NCBI GenBank assembly: GCA_023101885.1 | Contig: JALPQD010000089.1 | Span: 4,387,087 to 4,451,086 of the forward strand | Length of the DNA: 64,000 nucleotides | Direction of reading: 5' to 3' | Source: Typhlomys cinereus | Taxonomy: Eukaryota > Chordata > Mammalia > Rodentia > Platacanthomyidae | Shown: piece after piece, positions 35,600 through 47,681 of the stretch | Numbering within the stretch: position 1 is the first letter of the stretch | Layout: each line of letters begins with the position of its first letter | The notes under the pieces: model-generated | Told to the model about the DNA's origin: nothing | Seen by the model: the letters and a program-made list of their open reading frames with translations, nothing else | Databases searched by the model: none | Made by a program: the position numbers and the translations under genes

Positions 35600-37727
35600 A
35601 TGCTCAGCCTTCTGAAATGCCCAATTCTCTAGTAATGGTACCATGTGAATGTTAATACAACAGTAATACTTAGTTCCAGTTTTAAGATCCAGAACTCATT
35701 CTGTGCATGCAACAGACAATCCAAAGCTACCTTGGCCTGGAAAGTCATCATTTTCTAGGTGCTGCTACTCAGTTGATTGACCTTATAATATATTACTTGC
35801 AAAGTACCTTCCTGAGATAGAAAAAAAAAACCTGCCTCTTTTCTTTGTGCTTATGTCCCAATATTTGAATTTTTATCTTCTCTTTGAGTACTTTGTTAAT
35901 TGAGGGGGGGAGATAAGAATTTGATCCAGGAACACTTTGCCGTATAGATATATGTACAAAGTCTCCAAATGCAGAATAAGTCATTGGTAAATTAATCCAG
36001 AGCCTTTGAAGGGAGAGTTGGGTCGATGGAGTCGCACAAATGAGACGAAAAAGGAGAGAAAGATCAAATGCAGAACCAGAGCTGATGCTAGCTAGAGGTC
36101 TAGGATGACTCCTGCTTTGGAGTCAAATGCTACTAACCTTGCAGACATGCCTCATGGGTCAAGCCTCAGTGTCAAGTGAAGCATTTGTCTCAGTAACTTA
36201 CCAGACATGCTTCATCCTGAGTCCATACTATGTCTTCCTCTGACATTAGGGAACATGAGGTCATGTTCTCAGTAGTAGGTCCCATGGTTAGACATGGTAC
36301 CTGGTGATATCTCCTGTGTTCATCATGTGCCTCCGTGTTATGGCCAGCTGAAAAATAACGTTAGAAAGTTTCATTTGAAACAAAGCAAACAAAAAGCCAC
36401 CAGAATGCTTTCTAGCAGCTCTCGTCATGCTGCCTGCTTCTGCTTTGATCCACGACTCCACTGTTTTTTTTTTCAACCTCCTTTCATTTTTAGCCTTACA
36501 ACACATGACTCTCATCTCTTTTCCTCTTTGTATCTGTCAGGTTTAGAAGTAAATGTGTCAGAAATTAGGGCAGGGAAAGATACAGAGGATCCTCCTTAGG
36601 GGACAGGGAGAGGCGCTCATATTCCTTCTTTGGGAGAGGGTCAGTGATGATAATGGGAGGGAGTAGACTGAGTACATATGTGTTCAGCTAACAAATAATT
36701 TTAGATGTCATGACTTTAACAGACCTGGAAACTTCCCATCTTCTCTTAACTTAAACATTTCCGAATAACAAAGAACAATAATACAGAGATTTCAAGTATA
36801 ATAAAGAATGATAGTTACTGCCATTTCCTGAGTCTAAACCACTCTTTTTGCCTCAATAATAATTTATGAGAAGTCTAGTTACTTTAGCTTCTGTTGCCTT
36901 CAATTACTCTCGACATGGTGAGCACCAAAATAATTTGTTAAAATGTGAACTTAACCAAACATAAACAATAGTGTTGTTTAGGAGGAAAAAAATGTGAAAA
37001 GTTTTGCCTGTAAGACCCTGTGTGATTAAGTCCAGACTCAATCACACCTAGTTTCCTACCATTCTCATTTTATTCACTAAGCACTAGAAAACTGTATACT
37101 CACCATTCTATATCCTTCATAAGTCTTTAAAATTTTACACCTTAAAATGTGTCTGCATGCACTTATTATCTACCTTTTCCTCTTTACTTTATGTATCCAA
37201 CAATTTCAAGTATACTCGCTGAGCACATGGAATCTTATCAAGAGAACTGAGAGCCAGGTATTAAGCATAGATGATGGCCAACTAATACTTGTTGACTGGA
37301 AAAATGAAGCAAGATCTAGAATACATGCAGTAGAAGAGCTTCCATTGACTGAAAGTGTAAAGACATGAGCCATAATTCCAGCTTTGTTCCAGGTGTCTAT
37401 CTTTTCAAATACATCTTTTTCACATTTGTCAAATGAGAATGTGTTCTGAGCCAGAAAACAAAGATGAATAATAAACATAAATGAATCCATAGCAACTAGT
37501 AGTGCCTTTTAACTATATGGTTCCAGTATCAATGAGAAATCCAGTCAGGATGTACATGTATGGATATCCCTAGACACACATAAATATCTTGTCATATCAT
37601 CTTCTATGATTTGTAGTGATTTATATTTATGTTATAATAGGCATGCATATTGACTGAATATGACTTATTCAAGAATATGATGCATCCAATTTTTAAAAAA
37701 ATATACTTTCATGAATATGTAGGTGAA

Positions 37728-37730
<3 letters not shown>
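35600..37730. other. Mostly unique sequence, no recognised feature
   Basis: Frames at 36294-36599 (plus, 101 codons) and 37206-37490 (minus, 94 codons) have no recognised family and no supporting splice context. Not called as genes. Confidence 0.45.

Positions 37731-37735
<5 letters not shown>

Positions 37736-37783
<48 letters not shown>
37736..37783. repeat. (TA)n microsatellite
   Basis: 24 TA units preceded by a short GTGTGT run. Confidence 0.97.
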
Positions 37784-37786
<3 letters not shown>

Positions 37787-37789
37787 AGT

Positions 37790-38980
37790 AGGGGACAGAT
37801 TATAAAATGTGCTTCTTTAAGTAGAGAGAATCAAATTACCTCAGAAGACCAGATCTAATAATAGTGAACAAGGGTACCAAAACACTTGGATGTATCAGCC
37901 ATGGCTCATAAGATTGCTTTGCTGATACCATGGAGTACTCAGTGGTTTTACTAGTTAATAAGGTCTTAATGAGCAGCTGTATTTCCCAGATATAGAGATT
38001 TTATAACTATTCATTTAATGCCCATGTGACACAGATTTCAATCATGGAGAAAACGCAATTTTGATGATCCCTTTGGCTCAGATTTTTCACATGTACAATG
38101 AGACTCATGATATCTTACCAGATATTTTGGGGGCAACCATTTATTGTGGAAATCAGGTATGAGCATATATATAGAAAGAACACTGCAAATGAAGAGTCTG
38201 AAAGAAATGGATCTTAGAGCTGAGGGTAGGAATAATACTGACAGAATCCTCTGGTTAAAGACAGGCTTATACACGAGAACTGACTACAACAATGTCCACT
38301 TCCACAAGACCTGCACAATAATTGACCTATAAACATTTCACTATGAATGAGGGATGATATCAAGAGATACTACACTTCCATGACAGACTATATAAGGCTA
38401 ATTTTAAATAGAAGGGAAGCTTCTTTACTCAATAATTACTCACTGAAGAATCATCCATACCCCAGCAAATACTCAGGCACTTTCCAACACAGACATCCCA
38501 GATGTAACCCAGTGGGACATGCATGATAAGTAAAAGGGAGACATCCTGAAAAGAGGAAAGCATGAAGTAGAACAGAAGGGGGTATGAGAGTGACTAGTAA
38601 GGGGTGAAAACAAAATAAATTCATTTATTCATGTGCGAAAGTATCAAAGAACAAAAAATACATTTTTCAAAAAGGAATGAAGAAATGAGTATACAAATCT
38701 CTGATATGTATCATTATTGTCCACCATAGTGGTAATAGGACAGACACATGTCTCGGGTAGCACAGCTGCATACGGCTGATCACTGGAGTCTGGTAAAGGG
38801 ACTCAAGTGCTACCAGTGGATGCCTAGCAACAGTCAGACTATCTTTTAGTTTGTCCACAAACTTTTATGGGAAATCTAATGTAACTACACATCTCTGGGA
38901 TTTGGCAAATCTAGGATTCTGATGAAAATTAAGTACTAATGTATCTTTCAGTCCCTTTGGTACATGTGAAATACAGATTC
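37790..38980. other. AT-rich sequence, no recognised feature
   Basis: No supported feature. Confidence 0.5.
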
Positions 38981-38984
38981 AGGT

Positions 38985-39412
38985 CGACAATTGTGGCAGT
39001 CTGCCTGCATGGTTGTTGATAAATGACCATCAAACAGCTTAAGGGAACAAGGGTTTATTCTCTTACGATTCCTGGTTAAAGTTCTTGGTCCAGCTTGACA
39101 GGAGAACACCCACCGCCGACACCAGGATTAAGGGAACTGGCCACACCATCACTGCATAATGGCTGAGAGATGGACAATCCTTACTTGCCAGACCAGCATG
39201 TCTGGCCAAGTGAACAGAAGGATGCCGACTCTCTCGACCAGCTCTCTGTGATTTATCCAGGGCCTAATCCCACCCACCATGGACTGGACCTTTCCCATCA
39301 GCAAGACAATCTCCTTCAGGTTTGCTCTGGGCTTAACTCAACCATCAACTCTCTACAACTGTGCCCAGAGCTCAAACCCTCAACAGTCAAGTTGACACCT
39401 GTGCTTAACTAT
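38985..39412 (-). repeat. Unclassified interspersed repeat with inverted ends, copy B
   Basis: Reverse-strand copy of the repeat at 19380-19803. The minus strand begins near 39412 ('gtcatagttaagcacaggtgtcaac') and ends near 38990 ('gcaggcagactgccac'). The two copies align along their full length with small indels. The 111-codon plus-strand frame across it (39170-39505) is a chance frame. Confidence 0.7.
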
Positions 39413-39586
39413 GACAATAATATAATTGTCTTGCTCTTTCTAGATGCATCAGTCAAACTGCTTCACAATTTGTGCACAGAATGGCTTCGTCCAAAAGAAA
39501 TGTGACCCTCCAGTCTACCTTAATTCTACTATGCTGAAACCTAGAAGAGCAATGAATATTTCTATGGAGCGCACCTGTGCGTGTGT

Positions 39587-39620
39587 ACACACACACACAC
39601 ACATACACATACACACACAC
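39587..39620. repeat. (CA)n microsatellite
   Basis: CA run with two CATACA interruptions. Confidence 0.9.
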
Positions 39621-39624
39621 CAGA

Positions 39625-40640
39625 AACACCACCCAGACATCTTTTCCACACACTGTTCTAGTACAGCAGACATAACACATGCTTTTTGCAAATGCTACAG
39701 GAATGCATAGTTACCATCCCATTTCCAATCTTTCTATTAGTGCTTCAGTTTAGCTTGAAGTACCTTGAGGAGAGCAAGTTTTTTTCAGACAATCGTGATA
39801 TTCACCCCAGTTCTGTCCAAGTCCTGAAAACCTGCATGAATGCTATACTTTGTTGACTTGGTAGATAATATGTGAAATACTGATTCAACTCTTCAAATGA
39901 CTAACGTTTCCCAATAGCAGGACCCATACAGACTCAAAGTATTTCTCTGTGTAAGTATGTATCTGTTTCCTCGGATAACCACATTGGAAAACATTTTGAC
40001 AGCTTCCCAGTGTGAAGAGAAAGGATTTTTGTTTAATTAATGAATCTTTTCCCAGGTCCAGATTTCAGCATTTTAATTCACTTTTGACTGTGAGAAAGAT
40101 ACTATTAAGATGTCTTAGTTATTGACTAATGCTTAATTATTCTCTTTCTGGTGTAAATCACATTTTTAATGTAGATCAATCCTTGGCTTTTTTAGCAGGA
40201 AGTCTTTTACCTTAGTAATATATCAATGATTTGTGTTTATTTTCATTTCTCCTTGTCTTATTTTAAATGGGCTGTTTGCAATAGATTCCACTTACAGAGT
40301 ATAATACATTAGGTTAGCCTGGTCTTAACTAGAGACAGGAAAGCTATAGTATAGATTAAAGAACAGAACATTACTTTAAAGTTAATTGCATAGGGTACAT
40401 AATCCATATTTATATATTGTATATGATATTTATTTATTTTGCATATTTGTATGTAGTTTAGCTTTTCTATTTGATGAATCAGAACACAAAGAGGTTCTCA
40501 GCAAAATCAACTCATTCAAATGAGCTATGAGATTATCTTTGCCAACCTGGATTTATCAAAATAGCAAATGTTTCTATGGCAAAAATTGCAAATATTTGGA
40601 AGCGAATAATTATACTAATGATTCAAACTAAGTGTTTTTC
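39625..40640. other. AT-rich sequence, no recognised feature
   Basis: No supported feature. Confidence 0.5.
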
Positions 40641-40647
40641 CAGATAC

Positions 40648-41262
40648 CTCTTTTTTAATTTTTTATTACACATTTTTTGCCTAATAATACAAGTTCAATA
40701 GGTACCCCCCTCCTTTTGCTCTCCCTTCTCTCTCCTGTCATCCCCCATTGCACTCTCTCTCTCTTCTCTACCCCCCTCCCACCCATCTCCCAGAGCATCC
40801 CTTTACCTGGATGCCAAACCCCTCTTTGAGTCTACACTAGTGAGGGTTCAGGACTCAGTGGCACAGCCTGGGACCTCTTCTTGGGCTGCCCACTAGCATG
40901 GGAACTCTACTAAGACTATTTAATCCCTTGCCTCTAAGGATCCTACTGCCTGGAGCCTTCTTCTCTGTGATCCCTGCTAGACTATGGAGGTGGGGGGGGG
41001 GGTCATGGACTTGTCAGCCATTGTGCATTTCAGGCAAAGTCCAGTCACATTGTGGATATATCCTGGCTGCTTCAGCCCTGACTTGTGTGGAGTATCTTGT
41101 ATATCGTTGGTCCTCCACATCTTTGGGCTCTTACAATCTTGGTGCCCCCTCTTCCACAAGGTTCCTTGAGCTTTAGGGTGGGGAGAGGTTTGGCTGGTCT
41201 GGATCCAGGTGAATAATGTAGGGTCTTTGGTGTTCTGAATTAATCCTTCCTTCAAGGATAAC
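40648..41262 (-). mobile_element. 5'-truncated L1 3' end, antisense
   Basis: T-rich start (40649-40678) and a pyrimidine-rich block (40705-40800) mirror an L1 A-tail and G-rich tract. On the minus strand 'cctggatccagaccagcc', 'caaggaaccttgtgg' and 'tacaagatactccacacaagtcagggctgaagc' match the 3' UTRs at 16800-17375 and 2880-3010. A G10 run (40992-41001) lies within. Frames of 92 codons on both strands are artefacts. Confidence 0.85.
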
Positions 41263-41267
41263 TATTT

Positions 41268-41505
41268 CTTTTTTTGATATAGAGTCTCATGTTATCTCCA
41301 GCCAGTCTCTGGCTCTCTGTGTAACTGAGGATAACCTTGAATTTCTGATTTTCTGCCTCCTTCCTAATGTGTGGAGATTTGAGCCTGTGATACCACTCCC
41401 TGTCTTTTGTGTTACTAGGTGTAGAACCCAGATCTTTGTGCATCCCAGGGAAAGCTGTGCTTGAGGCCAGATGGAGTCATCTCTACAGAAAATCAATGGT
41501 ATCTA
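41268..41505 (-). mobile_element. B4-like SINE, antisense
   Basis: From a T run (41269-41276) the sequence gives 'gatatagagtctcatgttatctccagcc', 'ctctgtgtaactgaggataaccttgaatttctgattttctgcctcc', then 'gaacccagatctttgtgcatcccagggaaagctgtgc'. This is B1-type sequence joined to an ID/tRNA-like end, the B4 order read backwards. Confidence 0.75.
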
Positions 41506-41755
41506 GTACATACTTTGGAATTAACTATGGGATAATAAGGTAAGCATTTGCATTGTGGTAGAATTTGAAACTCTATTGCCTGCGCAGATCTAGTTTACGA
41601 TATTATAATACATGAAAATATCTGATTTACGAAATTTACCAAGTAGGGGAAGGCTAAACCCTGAATAAGTCATTCATATTAAAGTTGCTAATGAATTACT
41701 ACACATATGAATGAAAAACAAAGTACCACTGGAAATGATTGTACTATTCATTTTG

Positions 41756-41808
41756 TTTTTTTTAATTCTTTTAATTCTTTTTTTATCATTTGTTATTTAT
41801 TCAATTGT

Positions 41809-41853
<45 letters not shown>

Positions 41854-42062
41854 ACCACGGAAGAATTTGGGAACCACCATGGACCGCCTCCACCTCCTCC
41901 TTGTTTACTCTGCCCGGGGATTCACGGGCTAAGCCCTACCAGGACCAGAAATGCAGGCCGCTCCCGCTTCCATCCGGCGTCTATACGTGGGGTCTAGGAT
42001 CCGAACTCAGGACCGTCTGCCTGCAAGGCAGAGGCTTAACCTCTGAGCCACCCCTCCAGCCC
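41756..42062 (-). mobile_element. Young tRNA-derived SINE, antisense
   Basis: Same family as 32393-32675. The minus strand begins 'gggctggaggggtggctcagaggttaagcc', carries the B-box 'gttcggatcc', and ends in (CA)n (41811-41850) and an A/T-rich tail. A target duplication was not resolved because the flanks are T-rich and repetitive (AATTCTTTT-like). Confidence 0.92.
41811..41850. repeat. (TG)n microsatellite in SINE tail
   Basis: About 20 TG units at the tail of the SINE. Confidence 0.93.
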
Positions 42063-42064
42063 AA

Positions 42065-42740
42065 TTTTCTTATTGGTATTTTATTTCATGTTATTAGGGG
42101 AAGGTGTAAGAAGGTCACACTATTCTGTAAGCTGCAGTAGCATGAAGACTAGAATTTTAAGCGAGAATTAATATGTTAAAAAAGATTTGTGCTGGAAGGA
42201 AGAGTGTGTGAGAAGAGTATGTAAGCCATGAAGAAAATCAACATAAAAGAAACATAGTGAGAGGTATGGTAGACTAGAAGCAGGAGGCAAGGTCAAACCT
42301 AGCAGGGTGGTTGGGCTACAGTCTTTATTTTCCTCATGATTAAGGTAGAAACCACTGAAGTATTTTTAAGCATTGCTTTATGACCACCACATTTACATTT
42401 TTAAGAGTTTTCTCTGAGAGCTACAATAACAGCTGAATGCTAAAGTTATAATAAAAGGCTGATAACGATGATGTTTGCTAAGAATGACTCCTCTACGTGT
42501 GTATGAGTGGGTGTGCTTCAAATATATTTTAAAAACAATTAAGAAAATTCAGATCTTAATTAACTTGTATATATTAAATAAAAATCAAAGGCTATATTTG
42601 TTTTTTATTAGAAAAAAATGGAAAATCACAAAAGCTAGCTAAATGGAACACTAACAGAATTAGAATTATGCACAAAATTGTCTTTTTATGACTAGGCAAA
42701 GTGAGATGTTTAAAGGTTGGAAAATGAGTATAGACATTTG
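42065..42740. other. No recognised feature
   Basis: AT-rich spacer between two antisense SINEs. Confidence 0.5.
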
Positions 42741-42752
42741 CGTTAAGAAATA

Positions 42753-43025
42753 TTTTTTTTATTTGTTCAATTGTGAGTGTGCGCGTGTGTGTGTATGTAT
42801 GTGTGTGTGTGTAGAACCATGGGCAAATTCGAGAACCACGATGGACCGACTCCACTTCCTCCTTGTTTACTCTGCCAGGGGATTCACAGGCTCTGCCCTA
42901 CCAGGGCCAGAAACGCAGGCCACTCCCGCTTCTGCCCGGCATCTATACATGGGGTCTAGGATCTGAACTCAGGACCTTCTGCCTGCAAGGCAGAGGCTTA
43001 ACCCCTGAGCCACCTCTCCAGCCCC
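42753..43025 (-). mobile_element. Young tRNA-derived SINE, antisense, short target duplication
   Basis: The same family again. The minus strand starts 'ggggctggagaggtggctcaggggttaagcc' and ends in a shorter, interrupted TG/TATG tail (42776-42812). AAGAAATA occurs at 42745-42752 and 43026-43033, followed on both sides by T runs, giving a duplication of at least 8 nt. It lies 0.7 kb from the previous copy in the same orientation. Confidence 0.92.
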
Positions 43026-43034
43026 AAGAAATAA

Positions 43035-43920
43035 TTTTTCAAAAGTGTACATTTGAGATTCTGTGCTGTGTACACTTTATCTGCAGTTACTATGAAAAGA
43101 GAGAACTTTAAGAACTGAGGTCACAGAGAATCTCAAAGGACAGAGTAAGCTGTGTTGATTGAAAAAAGGCAATGATGATAATAATAACAGAATGATCATT
43201 CAAATATTAGTGAGTCTTTACAGTGTAAACAAAGGTTTACTAATGAAATAATGAAAAGAAACTCTCCAAAATGCCATCTCAGGAATGTCAGAAATCATGA
43301 AGGAAAAAATATAAACAAGATGAGCAAAAAACACAATATGTCATAATGTGACCTAATATGTGTGTTCAGGCAAGAAATAAAAATTAGCACAATTAGCCTG
43401 AAACACATTAAGTAATTTTAAAAACTTTTAACACAGGCAAGCAAACATAAAGGGTATCACCCAAAGAGTGAAGAAGGACAGACCTAGGCAAGGAAGCAAA
43501 AAAACAACCTATTATTATTAGAGACAAGAGACTAAAAGAAGTATTAGAGCAATATGATTCACTGACCAAGATGGACCACAGCATACCAAGCAGGAGAGTA
43601 GGTGAGAACCAGTTTTACATGTTTGAAAGACATATGAAAAACTTACTTATCTTTCCTTCTTTTAAATTTTGTCTGAATACTACTACTTTCAAAGAATTTT
43701 ATCTTTGATTAAAATATTTTGCCCTGAAGTGTCTTTGCATTTACTGGATCAATTTTATTGTAGATTGACAACAAAAATCTATAATTAAATAGATTATTAC
43801 TTCTTATGCTTTCAACCATTTAGACAAGCATTTTAGATTCCATTATGGTAATAACTTTTACCAATATTACCAAATCAAGTAACATAAATCACAGAGTCAA
43901 AATAAGAAATATTACCTAAT
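43035..43920. other. AT-rich sequence, no recognised feature
   Basis: No supported feature. Confidence 0.5.
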
Positions 43921-43924
43921 TTAA

Positions 43925-44145
43925 AATATTTGTTTATTTATTTATGAAAGAGACATAGAAAATGAGACAGAGAGAGAAAAAGGGAGGGTTGGAGAAAAAT
44001 ATGCATACATGCCATGGTTCACAGGTGGAGGTTAGAGGACAATTTTCATAAGCGAATTCTCTCCTTCTACCTTGTGGACCTTCTACCTTCTGAGGATGAT
44101 GCACAGAGTCAACAAGTTGTGAGTTGTCTCATTGGCCCCAAGACA
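43925..44145 (-). mobile_element. B3-like tRNA-derived SINE, antisense
   Basis: 'atatttgtttatttatttatgaaag', a GA-rich run, 'ggtggaggttagaggacaattttc', 'ctccttctaccttgtggacc' and 'gttgtctcattggcccca' give the B3 order read backwards, as at 19215-19380. Confidence 0.65.
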
Positions 44146-44189
44146 AAGATGTAAATTTTGCTAGAAACTTTCAATTGGCTGGGTTCACA

Positions 44190-44223
44190 TACAGACACAG
44201 ACACAAACATAGACACAGACACA

Positions 44224-44276
<53 letters not shown>
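44190..44276. repeat. Compound (ACACAG)n-(CA)n microsatellite
   Basis: Six or so ACAGAC hexamers (44190-44226) followed by about 25 CA units (44225-44276). Confidence 0.95.
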
Positions 44277-44278
<2 letters not shown>

Positions 44279-44718
44279 TAATGAGCTTTGAGCAAAGAGA
44301 ACACTCTGAAGTCAATACTTTTATTTATTTCATTTTTTGCTGATTTGCATATCTTCTAAATGTGTCAGGGTTACACACTTGTGCAGTTTGAGAGGATGGC
44401 AAAGAGAATCACAGGTAACTTCTCAGTAATCAGCTTTAGAACATCCCAGTATGCCACCAGCATGAGCTAATTTTAGACTGTCAATCAGTTATTCTGATGA
44501 CTTAAATCCTCTTATAAGCATCCAAGGGTGCCAGTTGATATGTAGCATGCTTTCCACTGGACTATCACAGTCTCCATTAGAACCCAAGTCTTAATTTTAT
44601 CCACAGCTTAGAGCATAGGAATGATATCAAAGTCATATACTAATTAAATTCAATAGACATTGACTGAATTGAAATAGGATCACCTGGGATTTACAATAAC
44701 TTCAGCTTAGAAAAAAAA

Positions 44719-44721
<3 letters not shown>

Positions 44722-44781
<60 letters not shown>

Positions 44782-44820
44782 TACATACACACATATACAC
44801 ATACATATATATGTATGTAT
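44722..44820. repeat. Compound (TA)n-(CA)n-(CATA)n microsatellite
   Basis: 18 TA units (44722-44757), 12 CA units (44757-44780), then CATA/TATG units to 44820. Confidence 0.95.
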
Positions 44821-44832
44821 AGTAAATATATA

Positions 44833-44852
44833 CCATTATTCCATTAAAAAGA
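44833..44852 (+). repeat. 20-nt direct repeat, left copy
   Basis: CCATTATTCCATTAAAAAGA, repeated exactly at 45402-45421. The 549 bp between the copies have no recognised A-tail. Confidence 0.85.
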
Positions 44853-45401
44853 GGTTGTATAATAACCTTTGAATGAAAATAAAAAGGAAAATTGTTAATT
44901 TTCTGTTAATTCAAACAACACTTGGTGTTGACTGGGAATGAGTCAGTCTGTGAACTACCAAGCAAAAGCCAAAAAAAATGAGAAAGGGAACCAAACAAAC
45001 AGCAGATGGCTGTTTAAGCCAGCCTCCCTCCTCTCCCCAAGGTCCTTCTGAAATCAGCATATCCAGCCTAGACTGTGTTCTGGAAAGGATCTACTACTCT
45101 GCTACTCAGTGCTACATCCTCCAGCTCCTCCAGCAGTCCTGTTAGAGAAAAACAAAAACTACTAGGCTGTTGGGAAAAGTCACAGAAGTTGGTTCCTGAA
45201 ATTCCTTTGCCTGTTTCTTGATGTTCCCTTGGTTTCCTGTGTTTCCTTGTTTATCTGATTTCCTGATTGATCTGGCATCCAGTTTGGTAAATTCCACATC
45301 TCCTTAGTTCTCAGCACTCCTGTTCACTTCGATGACTGAACTTTTCTCCTTTTTCAGAAAATTAAAGCTCCATTTCTCTATGTCATGGTATGAAATGTGT
45401 C

Positions 45402-45421
45402 CCATTATTCCATTAAAAAGA
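45402..45421 (+). repeat. 20-nt direct repeat, right copy
   Basis: Exact copy of 44833-44852. The different DNA on the outer sides shows that the shared part is only these 20 nt. Confidence 0.85.
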
Positions 45422-45424
45422 ATT

Positions 45425-45750
45425 TGCTCAGGATTCAGGTCATGGCACCTTGAGAGGTGGAGCCTTGCTGGAGGAAGGCAGTCACAAGGGGTGGGCCTTG
45501 AGGTGGATTGGTCCCACCCTACCTCCAGGAGAAGTCGGCCTTTGCAACAAGCAGTCTGCAGTTCTCAGCTTCCAAGATGTCTGCAGTAACTTAAGCTCTT
45601 CCTGCTTTGGCCAGCCAGCTATGCCGCCCCTGCCATGAGAAACTGTCTCCCCTCTGGAACCATAAGCTGAATAAACCTCCCTTTCTCCCTTAAGTTGATT
45701 GACTTTGAGTGTTCTCTCACAGCAATAGTTAAGTGTAAACGTTACACTCT
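45425..45750 (+). repeat. Unclassified rodent-type interspersed repeat
   Basis: 'ggtggagccttgctggaggaaggcagtcac', 'tctggaaccataagctgaataaacctccctttctccc' and 'tctcacagcaatag' occur in the order of a dispersed rodent repeat whose exact name I cannot give. The two plus-strand frames of 62-85 codons at 45332-45638 belong to this repeat. GC content is higher than in its neighbours. Confidence 0.5.
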
Positions 45751-45754
45751 ACAG

Positions 45755-46200
45755 GCCACAGTTTTGTGGAATCTTTCTTTCTAAATAGGGTTTATTGGAC
45801 ACCCAGAAACATGGATTACATAACCAAAGCAAAGGGCTATGCCACAAATGGCTATGAACTCCCATGCATTGTGTTTGTACGTTGAGATCAGGCTGTGCTG
45901 TAGCATGGTATTTTATTGTATGTAAAGCAATGATTTTTGAGACTGAGATTTGCTCACAGAGTCTCCATTTCATAGGCAGCATTTCATTCAGCTTTAGGAG
46001 AGAGGATGTTTGTGAACCTGGCTAATCAAGTATCACATCTGTGTACACAGACTGATAAATGGCTTATTACTGAGTATAGAAAAGGTGCCAAATTCATAAA
46101 TTTAAAGGGGTGAGTTGAGACTGTAGAGGCACATGGGAATGTGAGATCTTACCAGGGCAGCTCGAACTAAGAACTTACCTGAAATGACAAACCATGAAAA
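45755..46200. other. No recognised feature
   Basis: AT-rich. A minus-strand 77-codon frame (45749-45982) has no known family. Confidence 0.45.
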
Positions 46201-46205
46201 GGGTG

Positions 46206-46566
46206 TGTCATAGTTAGGCACAGGTGTCAACTTGACAGTTGAGGGTTTGAGTTCTGGGCGCATTTGTAGAGAATTAATAATGCATTAAGCCCTATAAGAG
46301 AGTGCTGATGGGGAAGGACCAGACTATAGTGGTAGGATTAATTCCTTGAATAAAATACAAAGAACTGATGGCCAGACATGTTGGTCTGGCAAGGAAGGAT
46401 TCTCCCTCTCTCAGTGTGACTAGTCTCCTGGAACCTGGTATTGGTGCATGCTTTCCTGTCAAGCTGGACTACAAATTGTAATCAGACCATCATAAGAAAA
46501 TAAACCCCTTGTTCCTTTAAGCCGTTTGATGGTGATTTATCAGCAACCATGCAGGCAAACTGCTAC
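46206..46566 (+). repeat. Unclassified interspersed repeat with inverted ends, copy C
   Basis: Sense copy, starting 'gtcatagttaggcacaggtgtcaac' and ending 'catgcaggcaaactgctac', with internal deletions of about 60 bp relative to copies A and B. The ends GTCATAGTT and, reversed, GTAGCAGTT are inverted relatives. Flanks AAGGGTGT and AAGGTGAA are only loosely alike, so a target duplication is not proved. Confidence 0.65.
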
Positions 46567-46569
46567 AAG

Positions 46570-47570
46570 GTGAATCTCCCTCACCTGAACCCTATAAAGA
46601 GGTAGACACCAGGCATTATGATAGTGTTGCTCTTACCTTCCTGTCATCTGACAACTGATATTCACATCAAAGACCAACAGAGAATACTCCAACCATCCCT
46701 GGGGCTTCAGCTATGTTTGGTACCTGTTGTTGGCACAGGCTATTCACCATCCATTTATCTGTTCTCCTGTCTTCCTATATTGTTCTTTGGTACTCTAGAT
46801 CTGTTATTCATTTCTCTGCTGAATCCTGAGCAAATCCTTGATCCACACTGCCTGACTCTACAGTTGCAGCATCTTCCTGCAGCTGATTTGCGTTCTGTCT
46901 TGTCAATACAGATTACATTTCCATTTCTACTGACCTACTTCTAAAACCTTCTGAAACTGTGTTGTAGCTTCTTTAACTCCTGTCCTTTCAGTAAACCACA
47001 TATACGTATTTCTATAGTCATATGGCAAATTGATCACAATGAAAATGTGATATATTGTATATTTATTGTTATAGATTATATATTGTGAAAGACACAATTA
47101 TGTTCTCTTTTTTGGCATAACACTCTCACGTACTCCCAGTGGGTCTTTCTGCAAATTCCCTTTTGTCTATGGATGTTAGTTTTATGTAGCTGCTCATATG
47201 AACAGAAGTAAATGAAAGTCAGATTTATTACAATATTGTCATTGCATGAGACTGCTAATCACTAAACAACCCACATTTTCTCTGAAATGAATTATTTCAT
47301 AGATGCTCATTTGTCTCCCTATGCTAATATTTTCATTCTTACTGGCATGGAGATAAATGCTTCCATTATCATAAAATTAATGAGTTCTGATTGGATTTAA
47401 GCTTAGAGTTTCTTTTCCTTTAATTTCACATATTAAACAACAAGATAAAACTGATTCTTGTCAGCTGATAAATGTATTTCTTTTGAATTAGTCCAATACA
47501 ACTGATATAAATGATCAATACTAGGCTTACTCTTGTGTATTCTTGTTATGATTTTTAAATAATGAAGCAC
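46570..47570. other. Sequence including the source of a 71-nt duplication
   Basis: The plus frame 46618-46944 (108 codons) has no recognised family and I do not call a gene. Positions 46798-46868 recur exactly at 47682-47752. 47030-47100 is TATA-rich. Confidence 0.45.
46798..46868 (+). repeat. 71-nt exact duplication, first copy
   Basis: Begins GATCTGTTATTCATTTCTCT and ends CTACAGTTGCA. Identical over 71 nt to 47682-47752, 884 bp downstream in the same orientation. It is not a simple repeat. Confidence 0.93.
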
Positions 47571-47681
47571 TATTACAGAAGCACTATTCCTTTAACCAAT
47601 TTATCTTTTTTTCTTAGTTTGGTTTCTTCCCATGACCAATGTCCCCAGAACCTCTCCTGATTCTGGAGAGGGGCCATTATT

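Noticed and set aside
39170..39505. 111-codon frame with a matching minus-strand frame at 19401-19631
   Set aside because: Both lie in copies A and B of the unclassified inverted-end repeat. The protein similarity follows from DNA homology of the repeat.
46618..46944. 108-codon plus-strand frame
   Set aside because: No recognisable domain. It overlaps the source of the 71-nt duplication and looks like chance or old repeat sequence.
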